Source of the DNA: Slackia heliotrinireducens
GTDB taxonomy: Bacteria; Actinomycetota; Aquicultoria; DYIV01
NCBI GenBank assembly: GCA_020723435.1
Contig: DYIV01000006.1
Location: forward strand, 2,329 to 44,374
Reading direction: 5' to 3'
DNA: 42,046 nucleotides
Part shown: piece after piece, positions 25,137 to 33,716 of the stretch
How positions within the stretch are numbered: position 1 is the first letter of the stretch
Layout of the letters: every line of letters begins with the position of its first letter
Position numbers and translations under genes: made by a program
Notes under the pieces: generated by a model
Databases searched by the model: none
What the model was told of the DNA's origin: nothing
What the model saw: only the letters and a program-made list of their open reading frames with translations

Positions 25137-25151
25137 CTCGCTATGTTTCGA
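25108..25151. repeat. Imperfect direct repeat over the tetR start region
   Basis: CGCACCTCGCTAGGGTTTCGA (25108-25128) and CGCACCTCGCTATGTTTCGA (25132-25151) are near copies. Each gives a minus-strand GTG preceded by TAGCGAG, so either could be the tetR start. The second copy also contains the left arm of operator 2; the first retains only that half-site. Confidence 0.65.
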
Positions 25152-25165
25152 CCCGGCGGTCGAAA
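25146..25165. promoter_or_regulatory. TetR operator O2 (promoter-downstream)
   Basis: TTTCGACC-CGGC-GGTCGAAA is an 8+4+8 perfect palindrome just downstream of the predicted transcription start. It shares both arms with O1. Confidence 0.85.
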
Positions 25166-25179
25166 AGAGTGGTGAGATC

Positions 25180-25207
25180 ACTATAGGCCGCTCACTGCTG
25201 GTGTCAA
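25180..25207 (-). promoter_or_regulatory. Sigma-A promoter of the tetR-exporter operon
   Basis: On the minus strand a perfect -35 TTGACA (25207-25202) and -10 TATAGT (25185-25180) are separated by 16 bases. Transcription would begin near 25173. O1 abuts the -35 and O2 lies just after the start, so bound repressor would occlude the promoter from both sides. Confidence 0.85.
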
Positions 25208-25210
25208 GAC

Positions 25211-25232
25211 TTTTCGACCGGTCGGTCGAAAA
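25211..25232. promoter_or_regulatory. TetR operator O1 (promoter-upstream)
   Basis: TTTTCGACC-GGTC-GGTCGAAAA is a 9+4+9 perfect palindrome three bases upstream of the tetR -35 box. It is also about 120 bases ahead of thrS on the other strand. Confidence 0.87.
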
Positions 25233-25351
25233 ACCAACACGGAGGCACGCGCCCGCATCGATGCGCTGGGCGAGGTTCGACGCTCCAGCCCCGGGTGCGC
25301 TAAACTACGCAGCGACATGCCCCAACCCCGCACCGGCAGAGGTGATACATC

Positions 25352-27268
25352 TTGGCAGACGAAATCGGCGTAGCTCTTCCCGACGGCTCGTGGCTGCAGG
25401 TCCCTGACGGCGTCACCGTTGCCGACGTCGCCGCCGCGATCGGTCCGCGCCTCGCCGCCGACGCCATCGCCGGTAAGATAGAGGGCCAGCTCGTTGATAT
25501 GAGCGCACCCGTCATCGACGGCGCGCGCATCGAGATCGTCACGCCGAAGTCGGCCGAGGCGCTGGAGATCCTGCGTCACAGCGCGTCCCACGTCATGGCA
25601 GAAGCGGTGGGGCAGCTCTTCAACAACGTCAAGTTCGGCATCGGCCCGGCCGTCGAGAACGGCTTCTACTACGACTTCGATCTGGAGCGCACGCTCACGC
25701 CCGAGGACCTCGAGGCGATCGAGTCGAAGATGCGCGAGATCATCTCCGCCGACTCACCATTCACCTGCCGTCAAGTAACGATTGACGAGGCGCGCGAGGC
25801 ATTCGCCGGCCAGCCCTACAAGCTCGACCTGCTCGAGGAGATGACCGACGAGCAGGTCGGCGTCTACACACAAGGTGGCTTCACGGACCTGTGCCGCGGG
25901 CCGCACGTCCCGTCGACCGGCAAGATCAAGGCGGTCAAGCTGACCAGCGTCGCCGGCGCGTACTGGCGCGGCAACGAGAAGAATCCCATGCTCCAGCGCA
26001 TCTACGGCACCGCCTTCTTCGCGGAGAAGGACCTGGCGGCCCATCTGGAGATGCTTGAAGAGGCGGCGAAGCGAGATCATCGCAAGATCGGCAAAGACCT
26101 CGATCTGTTCAGCTTTCACGACGTCGTCGGCTCCGGTCTGGTCATATATCACCCCAACGGGGCGATGCTGAGGCAGCAGCTCGCCGACTTCATGCTCGAG
26201 CAGCTCAACCGGCGTGGCTACCTGCAGGTCATCACGCCGCACCTATACAAGGCCGATGTCTGGAAGATATCGGGCCACTACGATTTCTACCGCGAACACA
26301 TGTACTTCTTCGAAGTCGAGGGTGCCGAGTACGGCGTCAAGCCGATGAACTGCCCCGGCCACGTTCTCGTCTACGCCAACGAGACCCGCTCCTACCGCGA
26401 CCTGCCGCTTCGCTACGCGGAGATGGGCACGGTCTATCGTCACGAAATGAGCGGCGTCGTGCACGGGCTCATGCGCGCACGCGGCTTCACCCAGGACGAC
26501 GCACACATCTTCTGCCGTCCCGACCAGCTCAAGGATGAAATCAAGATGTGCCTGGAGGAGGCCCTCTTCGTCATGGAGACTTTCAACTTCGGATGGTCGA
26601 TGGAGGTCTCGACCAAGCCGGAGAAGTCGATCGGAGAGGAAGAGAGCTGGGCGCACGCCACCGAGGCGCTGATGGAAGCGGCCCGGGACATGGGCCTGGA
26701 GTTCGACATCAACGAGGGCGAGGGCGCCTTCTACGGCCCCAAGATCGACGTCAAGCTGAAGGACGCCATCGGCCGCACCTGGCAGTGCGCCACGATCCAG
26801 GTCGACTTCAACTTCCCGGAGCGGTTCGACCTGGAGTACATGAGCGCCGACAATCGTCACGAACGGCCCTACATGATCCATCGCGCGATCTTCGGTTCAA
26901 TGGAGCGCTTCATCGGCGTGCTGGTCGAGCACTACGCCGGCGCCTTCCCGACCTGGCTCGCGCCAGTGCAGGCCGTGCTCATTCCCATCGCCGACCGCCA
27001 TCTGGACTACTGCAATGAAGTGAGTGAGAAGCTGCGAGCCGCCGGAATCCGTTTCGAGATCTACGACGAGAAAGAGACGGTGGGGGCGAAGATCAGGAAA
27101 GGGCAGCTCCAGAAGGTGCCCTACATGCTCGTGGTGGGGGACAAGGAGATAGAGGCGGGCGCTGTCGCCGTGCGTCTGCGTGATGGCACCGACAAGGGGC
27201 CGGTTCCGCTGGGGCGGTTCATCGACGAGACGTCGCTTGAGATTGCCGCCCGGCGCGGCCGCGACTAG
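25352..27268 (+). CDS. thrS: Threonyl-tRNA synthetase
   Basis: The 638-residue cytoplasmic enzyme charges tRNA-Thr. Domains in order: TGS (1-65), the editing domain with HSASHVMAEAVG (about 76-87) and its distal CRGPH near 186, the class II catalytic core with the zinc/active-site motifs MNCPGHVLVY and YRHEMSGVVHGLMRARGF, motif 3 in the HRAIFGSMERF region, and the C-terminal anticodon-binding domain (KVPYMLVVGDKEIEAGAVAVR). Length is normal. The TTG start at 25352 has AGAGGTGA six bases upstream. No T-box leader is visible in the 119 bases between O1 and the gene. Confidence 0.97.
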   Translation: MADEIGVALPDGSWLQVPDGVTVADVAAAIGPRLAADAIAGKIEGQLVDMSAPVIDGARIEIVTPKSAEALEILRHSASHVMAEAVGQLFNNVKFGIGPAVENGFYYDFDLERTLTPEDLEAIESKMREIISADSPFTCRQVTIDEAREAFAGQPYKLDLLEEMTDEQVGVYTQGGFTDLCRGPHVPSTGKIKAVKLTSVAGAYWRGNEKNPMLQRIYGTAFFAEKDLAAHLEMLEEAAKRDHRKIGKDLDLFSFHDVVGSGLVIYHPNGAMLRQQLADFMLEQLNRRGYLQVITPHLYKADVWKISGHYDFYREHMYFFEVEGAEYGVKPMNCPGHVLVYANETRSYRDLPLRYAEMGTVYRHEMSGVVHGLMRARGFTQDDAHIFCRPDQLKDEIKMCLEEALFVMETFNFGWSMEVSTKPEKSIGEEESWAHATEALMEAARDMGLEFDINEGEGAFYGPKIDVKLKDAIGRTWQCATIQVDFNFPERFDLEYMSADNRHERPYMIHRAIFGSMERFIGVLVEHYAGAFPTWLAPVQAVLIPIADRHLDYCNEVSEKLRAAGIRFEIYDEKETVGAKIRKGQLQKVPYMLVVGDKEIEAGAVAVRLRDGTDKGPVPLGRFIDETSLEIAARRGRD

Positions 27269-27293
27269 CCGATCCGCAAGACGTCAGACACCA

Positions 27294-28025
27294 CTATCCC
27301 GAATCGGTCATCTCCGACGGCTTGACCTGCAATCGCTTGAGCAGGCTGATGCAGGCGACCGCCAGTCCGATCGCCGCCAGCATCCGGTAGAACTGGATCG
27401 GCAGGCCCAAGATCACGGTTGGTGCGGGGTATCCGCTCGTTATCGCTCCCGCGAGCACACCGTACGTGGCCAGGCAGATCGCCGCTGTGAGAGTATCTCG
27501 CGCGCACTCGCGCATGTTGAGCGCCTGGCACCTGCGCGACAGCATGTAGAAGCCGTACCCACCAAGCAGCGCTCCCGGAAGCCCGATGAGGAGCCGGATC
27601 GCGCGCTCCACCGCCGATATCTCCAGAGCCGACGCGCCTTCCGCGTACAAAGAGAGAAGCCCGGCCGCCAGCCCAATCAGTCCGAAGACTCCAAGCGTGA
27701 TCACCGATCGATAGATTCTCGGATCCCGAATCGAGATCGCCAGGCCGAACTGGAGCAGAAGGATGAAGGATGCTGCCAGCAGGGTCAGCCGGATCGCGCC
27801 CAGGGCGCTGCCCGGGGTGGCTTCCACGCCGGGCAGTCGAAGGCCGACGTCGACTACGTCTGACAGACCGTGTACAAAAGCGAACATGCTCAGCAGACGC
27901 AGGTGTGCGGCAACGCCCAGCCGCGCGGTGCGTTCACCGTAGAGCCAGAGGGACACGCCCGTTACGAGCCACGCTCCTCCATACACGGCGTAGACAACAA
28001 GCAAGCCGACCTCGCGGAAACTCAC
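27294..28025 (-). CDS. Seven-helix membrane protein resembling a stand-alone sensor-kinase input domain
   Basis: The 243-residue protein has about seven transmembrane helices and almost no soluble part. Its start (GGAWLVTGVSLWL...RLGVAAHLRLLSMFAFVHGLSDVVD) resembles the membrane input module at the N-terminus of many PAS/histidine-kinase proteins, where a 'LA.FGLLHGL.EW'-type motif ends the second or third helix. No kinase, GGDEF or PAS domain follows. GTG 28025 has AGGAG seven bases upstream and overlaps the stop of the PadR-DUF4388 gene (GTGA), so the two are co-translated. An inferred role is signal input to that regulator. It converges on thrS with 25 bases between. Confidence 0.8.
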   Translation of the reverse strand: MSFREVGLLVVYAVYGGAWLVTGVSLWLYGERTARLGVAAHLRLLSMFAFVHGLSDVVDVGLRLPGVEATPGSALGAIRLTLLAASFILLLQFGLAISIRDPRIYRSVITLGVFGLIGLAAGLLSLYAEGASALEISAVERAIRLLIGLPGALLGGYGFYMLSRRCQALNMRECARDTLTAAICLATYGVLAGAITSGYPAPTVILGLPIQFYRMLAAIGLAVACISLLKRLQVKPSEMTDSG

Positions 28026-29506
28026 GGTAGCGCTCCTTTCCCTGCCGCCTTTTCAGGCAGGATGTCGAGTTCCGTCAAAAGCATACCATCACTGTCCGAT
28101 ATACGCTGGGCGACGCTGTCGAGTATCTCCGAGACGAACGCCTCTCCAAGACGAGACTTGGCCGATCGGACGACGAGAGAAACATAGTTCTTGGCCTGAT
28201 TCTCGACAGTCTCCTGACTGCCGGCGAATCGACTGGCCACGCTGCGACGGTCGCTGGGATGCCAGAAGTCGGGAAGCGTGGCTTCTGCGGCGGCGAATGA
28301 AACATCTTCGTAGATCAGCGTCACGGTCTTCTCTCCGGCGATAACCTCCACGGATTCCGCAAAAAGGCGCAGACAGTTGGCGATAGCGGTAACAAGGCGC
28401 CGCTTCTTCTCATCCGACCTGACGATCCAGCCGATCGCCCACAGAGGGTAGAGCGTCAGCAGCAGAGAGTGCGAATCGGAGCCCAGCTGCCGCAGCAGAT
28501 CCCGCAACGTGCGGACCCCGTCTATCTCGGCGAGGACTCGCCGCTCGTCTTCGGTCAGATCTATGCCGACGGTCTCGTACTCGTAGCCGGGACGCGTGTC
28601 GAGCACCGCTCCGACCTCCATCGGAATCTGGCTGCGGGCGGCCTCCGGCGGTACGAGGCGGCATCCGCGGAGTATGACCGCCATGTGACCGTCGACCTTT
28701 TCGACCTGATCGTCGGGGACCTCAACGTGCGAGAAGGCGAAGCGGCGATCGGTGGCGGCAAAGGTCTCGCGCAGCGCGACGTCGGTCTTGACACCGGGGA
28801 CCGAAACGAGCCCGGTGAGCGTGCCTTCCTCGAACTGGAATCCAACCTTGCGGTCGTCGGCGAACCCCCACAGTACGCCGGAGCGACGGGCGGCGACGAC
28901 GTTGCGCAGCGTCTCATAGAGCGGGCATTCGTATTGCGGATCGGGCGCACCCGCCGGGACGGCGGTCAACGTGCCCGCCGACGATGCTTGGAGTAGGGCT
29001 GTCACGTGACGTATCTCCGCGTCCAAGAGCGCTCGACGGCGATCGAGCACGAGCACGAGCGACGCATCTCCGGAAACCCGGGCGTCTTCGAGCGTTCTCT
29101 CGAGCAACGATAGCGCCTGCTGCAGCGACGTCAGCCTGGCCAGAATGCGGGAGGTGGCGACGCTCGGCTCGAGCCGGTCGCTGTAGTACAAGGCGATATC
29201 GAAGCTCTGCATGGACTCCGGCAGCTCGCCCAAGGCCACCTCCACCTCAGTGAAGAATTCCCGGCGTCCCTCATCGGTGATCGAGTAGACCGTTCTCTCC
29301 GGCTTTCCTCCGTGCCGCTCGGAGTGTCGGGAGACGAAACCGGCACGGGCGAGACGGTTCAGCGCGTAGTAGACGGACGCCCGTCCCATCTTCACCCAGA
29401 CGCTCATGTATGGACCGCCGAGTTGATCCACCAGTTCGTATCCGTGCATCGGTTCTCGAATGAGCATCCCGAGCAGCATGAGATCGGTCTTTGAAATGCC
29501 CTTCAC
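28022..29506 (-). CDS. PadR-type transcription regulator fused to a DUF4388-like domain
   Basis: The 494-residue protein starts with a PadR winged helix (ISKTDLMLLGMLIREPMHGYEL, then GRASVYYALNRLARAGFVSRH and the wing GGKPERTVYSITDEGRREF) and the usual PadR C-terminal helices to about residue 180. About residues 205-270 (LWGFADDRKVGFQFEEGTLTG, then FAFSHVEV) fit a DUF4388-like fold, a domain usually linked to two-component and motility signalling. A helical segment (LTEDERRVLAEIDGVRTLRDLLRQL) and a final domain of about 110 residues follow. Typical PadR proteins have 110-200 residues, so this is an unusual architecture. It is divergent from the cytochrome cluster and is the best candidate for its regulator. 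GTG 29506 follows a weak GAGG. Confidence 0.85.
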   Translation of the reverse strand: MKGISKTDLMLLGMLIREPMHGYELVDQLGGPYMSVWVKMGRASVYYALNRLARAGFVSRHSERHGGKPERTVYSITDEGRREFFTEVEVALGELPESMQSFDIALYYSDRLEPSVATSRILARLTSLQQALSLLERTLEDARVSGDASLVLVLDRRRALLDAEIRHVTALLQASSAGTLTAVPAGAPDPQYECPLYETLRNVVAARRSGVLWGFADDRKVGFQFEEGTLTGLVSVPGVKTDVALRETFAATDRRFAFSHVEVPDDQVEKVDGHMAVILRGCRLVPPEAARSQIPMEVGAVLDTRPGYEYETVGIDLTEDERRVLAEIDGVRTLRDLLRQLGSDSHSLLLTLYPLWAIGWIVRSDEKKRRLVTAIANCLRLFAESVEVIAGEKTVTLIYEDVSFAAAEATLPDFWHPSDRRSVASRFAGSQETVENQAKNYVSLVVRSAKSRLGEAFVSEILDSVAQRISDSDGMLLTELDILPEKAAGKGALP

Positions 29507-30102
29507 GGAGCCCCCGCCTCGACGTATGAGTCCAGATCGAATGGTACCGCTTTTGGCGGATGCCTGCCAGTATAATCACACGTTATTCCATCACGGACTA
29601 ATCCTGCCACTCACAGTGATCGAGGGAAAAGCCTGACGTGGTACCCGTTCCGACATCGCGGCGATGGTCGCGCGACCTCTGCTGCACCAGGCGGGCTAGG
29701 CCTGCTGCCTGCGGAAAGAGCGCCTGGAGAGCGGAGTGTTAAGAGAGTGTTAGGAAACCTTCACAGAAAGACAAGAAAAGGGGTTGCAGGCTCGTCCAAA
29801 GTGGACTAAGCTGAGATAGACCTCAGAGGCGTGGTGGCCCGGATGTTGCTCTTAGGTACGGAGGAAGCAATCGGCATGGGAGTCTCATCGTGAAAGCAGG
29901 AACAAGGCTGAACGGGCTCCCCGCAAACGACACAGTCCGGATTGTGGGCTCTTCACTGCCTCAGGACGCCCCCCTTTTAAGGAAATACCTGACATGAAAC
30001 GTCAAGATACCTCCCCCCGGCAAGGTCACATCGCCGCTGCCCACTTGTGCAGGGGCGTGGATTGACACGTTGGCAACCGAGAAGAAAGGAGGTGCATACA
30101 TA
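29507..30102. other. Divergent intergenic region and long cytochrome leader
   Basis: This 596-base gap separates the PadR-DUF4388 gene from the first cytochrome. Near 29569-29575 AGTATAAT gives a -10-like TATACT (minus) and TATAAT (plus), without convincing -35 boxes. A better plus-strand promoter lies at 29784-29812, leaving a leader of about 280 bases. The leader has several small inverted repeats (TTGCT 29854/AGCAA 29868 region; CACA/TGTG around GTCCGGAT near 29930; TGAC/GTCA near 29991) but no riboswitch class I recognise. No ORF with a ribosome-binding site was found in it. Confidence 0.5.
29784..29812 (+). promoter_or_regulatory. Candidate sigma-A promoter of the cytochrome cluster
   Basis: TTGCAG (29784-29789) and TAAGCT (29807-29812) are separated by 17 bases. 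The -10 is imperfect, so an activator or another sigma factor may be involved. Confidence 0.45.
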
Positions 30103-31692
30103 ATGAGGTTGCTCAAAGAAAGTAGGAGTGCAATGGTGCTGTTTGTGGCCGCTGTTCTCGTTTTCGTTCTGGGCCTGGCGACGACGGCACTTGCCGTAGC
30201 GCCACAGACGTACAACGAGGCCGATCCGGCTTTCGGCCGCTCAGCATGGACCTATAAGGACCTCCAGGATACGGATGCGAAGTACGAAGGTAGCTACGCC
30301 GTCTTCGACGACACGTCTACCGCGATGTACAACAATCCGCACGGTGGTTACGACACCGGCACGAACCAGTGCAAGGTGTGCCATGCGGTCCACCGCGCCA
30401 ACGGCGCGTACTATCTCTTGCGTGCCGATTCGCAGGACGACGCATGCTCCTACTGCCACATCGGAGGTTCCGCTCACTCGGACAAGGTTGTCTACGACGC
30501 GAACCCGGATGGCATCTATACGACGAACGGCCATACGATAGGTGCTCAGACGCAGATCCCGGATTCGTCGGAGAGCCAGGAGGCCACCGCGGTCACCCTG
30601 TCGACGACGGACGCCAACGGCGATCCGCTTGAAGAGACCATCCACGTTCGTAGTTACGAGACGGCCAAGAACGAGATGTACAGGTTCGGTCGTCACCACA
30701 GCCAGAGCCCGGTATCTACGGGACGCAGTGGCTATGCCAAGATCGGACCGCTGGCTCTTCGTTGCATGAACTGCCACCAGCCGCACAACGCGACGGAGTT
30801 GGTCTGGAAGCCGCGTGACTTCACGCCGTTCACCAGCGCCAACTACAGCACGGCCACCGACGGCGCCTTCAGGACATCGAGCTACAAGCTCCTGCGGCGT
30901 TATCCGTCCGCGTCCACCTACGGCTCGATCAACAGCTACGGCTACTGGGATGACGTGCAGGCCATCAAGGTCATCGAAGACAGCGCGACTGCCGGGCTGA
31001 ACTTCAGCCAGGAGATGTCCGCCGAGTCGACCTACACGGAGAACGGCGTTACGCGGCGTCAGCCGCTGTGGATTGCCCAGGATATCCACAAGCCCGATCC
31101 GGATTCGGAGAGTGGCATCTATCGCTACCCGAACAAGGTCAACAACATGGCGTTGTCATGGTGGTGTGCTGACTGTCACAACCTGAACGTTGGTGGCTGG
31201 GAGCCGCTGACCGACCCCGAGCTCGGCTTCAAGGCTCACACCGAGCGGACCCACCCGGCACCGTACTACGGCGCCTACACGGGTCCCGGCCAGTGCTACA
31301 GCTGCCACCGCAACGACCTGTCGCCGCAGATGGGCCTGACGGCTGCCACCAACCCGGATCGTTCCTCGGGTTACGCCGCGGGTCACACTGTCGGCGGTGT
31401 TGTCAGCGCGACGGCTATCACGGGATCGTCCCGGAACGGGTGCACCCAGTGCCACTACGGAACCGGCGACTACTATCGTGAGCGCGTGAATGGCGGCGGC
31501 GTACCTGTCGTCGAGTCCGACTTCCCGCACTCCGGCGGTACTGAGGATATCAAGATGCTGGGTAACTACAGCGCGTCGGTCGCAAGCGCAACCGCGAGCT
31601 ACGCGCCGACCTACAGCCAGACCACCGTCACCGAGAATAATCTCGATGCAGTGTGCCTGCGCTGTCATCCCGGCGTCGGTATCCACATCTAG
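30103..31692 (+). CDS. Secreted 7-heme c-type cytochrome, copy 1
   Basis: The ATG at 30103 has AAAGGAGGTG eight bases upstream, a very strong site suggesting high expression; the product has 529 residues. A signal peptide (MVLFVAAVLVFVLGLATTALA) ends near residue 31. Seven haem sites are visible: CKVCH, CSYCH, CMNCH, CADCH, CYSCH, CTQCH and CLRCH, spread widely with many extra His residues (HAVHR, GSAHS, QPHN, RTHPAP, FPHS) able to serve as distal ligands. There is no membrane anchor. It is paralogous to the last gene of the cluster. Size, low haem density and secretion resemble filament-forming cytochromes such as OmcS (6 haems) or OmcZ (8), but this is inference. A strong terminator-like hairpin follows. 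Confidence 0.94.
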   Translation: MRLLKESRSAMVLFVAAVLVFVLGLATTALAVAPQTYNEADPAFGRSAWTYKDLQDTDAKYEGSYAVFDDTSTAMYNNPHGGYDTGTNQCKVCHAVHRANGAYYLLRADSQDDACSYCHIGGSAHSDKVVYDANPDGIYTTNGHTIGAQTQIPDSSESQEATAVTLSTTDANGDPLEETIHVRSYETAKNEMYRFGRHHSQSPVSTGRSGYAKIGPLALRCMNCHQPHNATELVWKPRDFTPFTSANYSTATDGAFRTSSYKLLRRYPSASTYGSINSYGYWDDVQAIKVIEDSATAGLNFSQEMSAESTYTENGVTRRQPLWIAQDIHKPDPDSESGIYRYPNKVNNMALSWWCADCHNLNVGGWEPLTDPELGFKAHTERTHPAPYYGAYTGPGQCYSCHRNDLSPQMGLTAATNPDRSSGYAAGHTVGGVVSATAITGSSRNGCTQCHYGTGDYYRERVNGGGVPVVESDFPHSGGTEDIKMLGNYSASVASATASYAPTYSQTTVTENNLDAVCLRCHPGVGIHI

Positions 31693-31746
31693 TCGCGAGT
31701 TAGAGGAGCGAAGAGCTTATCGACTCGCACTGAGAGCATGAGAGGT

Positions 31747-31778
31747 GAGCCCCCGCCCTAGGGCGGGGGCTCATTCTT
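31747..31778 (+). terminator. Strong GC-rich hairpin after cytochrome copy 1
   Basis: GAGCCCCCGCCC (31747-31758) and GGGCGGGGGCTC (31761-31772) form a perfect inverted repeat followed by ATTCTT. The T-tract is weak, so it may be a partial terminator or an mRNA-stabilising hairpin that sets a high level of cytochrome copy 1 relative to the downstream genes. Confidence 0.7.
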
Positions 31779-31946
31779 GGAAGGTCGCCGGCCGGTTGCG
31801 CCTGTCGGCCGCATCGGTAGGCGCATCGGCGAGTTGACCGACGAATGGGCCGATCCACCAAGATCTGGCATATGGGTTGCTATATATCTGTACTGGGCAG
31901 ATGGGTACCTCAACCGGAAGAAAGCTAGCGAAGGGAGGCGAACCGG

Positions 31947-32666
31947 GTGGCCAGCACGGGGCAATCGCCTGAGTTCGTCGATCATGCTCGGGCCGTGACT
32001 CACGTCACAACCGGCTACGCTGAAGCGGAGTCGCGCGCCGAGCCCCATAAGGCACGGCTGCTGTTTCGAGCTCTTCTGGTCACCGCGCTTCTCGCCCTAA
32101 GCCTCGCCGTCGTCGTCAATTGGCTCGCCGTTCCCTGGGACTGGGGTTCCGGACAATTACGCGTCTCCGTTCCGGCGCCCGACGGACGCGTGCCGCCTCC
32201 GGGCATCAAGACGGCCGTCAACGAGCTACCGGGCGCGATTCCCGGGTTCGAGAACATCACGAGGCAGGCAGTTCCCGGCCAGGGTGGCCGTGCCGTCGAG
32301 GCGCTGTATGTGACTCTGAACATGAACCTCGAGATCCAAGTGCCGATAGCCGTCTACGTACGGGCCGAGGGGTTCCCCTCCGGCGCCCTCGCCCGGCGGC
32401 GGGCGACTGAGATCGCGGGACCCTTCCCGGTTGGCGCCTCAAGCGTTCGGGTCGGGAAGACGGCCGTCGGCAGGGCGGGTTACAGCTCCGATCGAGGCGC
32501 CTACACCATTACGTGGACCCGAGGTCAACACGTCTTCTTCGTCAAGAGCACGTTTCGCGACAAGGCCCCGGCACAAAAGCGAGATTTCCTCAGAGTTCAG
32601 GCTCGTCCGGTGGCAGACGCCATCGAGGCGTATCAGCGCTCCGGCAAACGGAGCATCAAGCTCTAG
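31947..32666 (+). CDS. Single-span membrane protein of unknown function
   Basis: The 239-residue product has a cytoplasmic N-terminus of about 40 residues, one helix (LLFRALLVTALLALSLAVVV, about 38-57), and an external domain of about 180 residues, which is predicted beta-rich and lacks Cys. I do not recognise the family. GTG 31947 is eight bases after GGGAGG. It begins the second part of the cytochrome cluster, and the 12-heme gene starts 24 bases after its stop. A partner or assembly factor for the cytochromes is an inference from position. Confidence 0.82.
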   Translation: MASTGQSPEFVDHARAVTHVTTGYAEAESRAEPHKARLLFRALLVTALLALSLAVVVNWLAVPWDWGSGQLRVSVPAPDGRVPPPGIKTAVNELPGAIPGFENITRQAVPGQGGRAVEALYVTLNMNLEIQVPIAVYVRAEGFPSGALARRRATEIAGPFPVGASSVRVGKTAVGRAGYSSDRGAYTITWTRGQHVFFVKSTFRDKAPAQKRDFLRVQARPVADAIEAYQRSGKRSIKL

Positions 32667-32690
32667 GGCGAGAAGCCCAAAGGAGTAATC

Positions 32691-33716
32691 GTGCCGCAAA
32701 CCGGCGACAAGAATCGCCTGCGCAGCAGAATGGATCGCTACAGGCTCGACACGGAGCGGGTTTGGTACCTTGCCCTGTCTGTAGTCTGCTTTGTGCTGAT
32801 CGTGGCCGGCGCCGTATCCGCAGCCGCGGTGAGCCCGCGTTTCTGCGCGGCGTGTCATGACCGCGAGACGGACGCCCTGACAAAGTCGGCCCACAAGACC
32901 ATCGCGTGCGATCGATGTCACACGGCGCCGAGCCTGGCGGGGGTGGTCGACAGCAGGCTCGCGGTGGTCGGCATGATACCGGCCCAGCTCGTCGCCGGCA
33001 GCGGCCCCGCGCCGACGGTCATCGACAACGACCGTTGCGTGGCGTGTCACAAAGAGGTGCTCACGGCCACGACCACGTCGAAGGGGCTGCGCATGAACCA
33101 CCGCGCGCTGTATGAGAAGAAGTGGTCATGCACGCGCTGTCACCCGCGAACGGCGCATCCGTCCTCACGAGCTCCCGTTCTCGGCTACTCGATGGACGTC
33201 TGCATGGAGTGCCATACGCCTACGACGGCGGATCTGACCGCCTGCGACATGTGCCACGTCGGCAAGTACCCCTCGGTTCGGCAGCAGGCGGGCGCGACGA
33301 CACCGTGGGGCATCACGCACGGCCCCAACTGGCGCAAGACGCACGGCATGGGCAACTTGAACACCTGCGCCGCCTGCCACCAGGATGGGTACTGCGCCAC
33401 ATGCCACAAGATAGACATGCCGCACCCGGCGAACTTCCCGTCCGAGCACGGGAAGGTCGTCCTCAGCCGGGAGAGCGGAACGGAGGACTGCTTCGTTTGT
33501 CACAAGCGAACGACGTGTGACAATTGCCACGGCATCGAAATGCCGCATCCTACCGGATTCATAAAGACGCACTCCAAGACCGTTGGACGCATGGGCCAGG
33601 CGGTTTGCGAGCGATGTCACGCCGAATCATCCTGCCTGGACTGCCATGCGACCCACATCCATCCCGGGCTGCTGCCCGAAGTCATAAAGAAGCTACGAGC
33701 GAGGCCGGCCACATGA
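32691..33716 (+). CDS. Membrane-anchored 12-heme c-type cytochrome (NapC/NrfH-like start)
   Basis: The 341-residue protein has one N-terminal helix (VWYLALSVVCFVLIVAGAVS, about 24-44) and then twelve CXXCH sites: CAACH, CDRCH, CVACH, CTRCH, CMECH, CDMCH, CAACH, CATCH, CFVCH, CDNCH, CERCH and CLDCH. The helix followed at once by haems resembles NapC/NirT/NrfH-family quinol-linked cytochromes, which pass electrons out of the menaquinone pool; here the chain of haems is much longer. CHKIDMPHP and CHGIEMPHP repeats are shared with the next gene. GTG 32691 follows AGGAG by six bases. It overlaps the next gene by four bases (ATGA). Confidence 0.93.
   Translation: MPQTGDKNRLRSRMDRYRLDTERVWYLALSVVCFVLIVAGAVSAAAVSPRFCAACHDRETDALTKSAHKTIACDRCHTAPSLAGVVDSRLAVVGMIPAQLVAGSGPAPTVIDNDRCVACHKEVLTATTTSKGLRMNHRALYEKKWSCTRCHPRTAHPSSRAPVLGYSMDVCMECHTPTTADLTACDMCHVGKYPSVRQQAGATTPWGITHGPNWRKTHGMGNLNTCAACHQDGYCATCHKIDMPHPANFPSEHGKVVLSRESGTEDCFVCHKRTTCDNCHGIEMPHPTGFIKTHSKTVGRMGQAVCERCHAESSCLDCHATHIHPGLLPEVIKKLRARPAT

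Noticed and set aside
25112-25181. tetR start at GTG 25181 as in the ORF track
   Set aside because: That codon lies in the -10 box of the only good promoter, so the transcript would not contain it.
25233-25351. T-box leader before thrS
   Set aside because: The gap is too short and has no T-box sequence or terminator.
29813-30060. GEMM c-di-GMP riboswitch before the cytochrome
   Set aside because: The conserved GGGCAAACC and GACGCAAAGCC blocks are absent.
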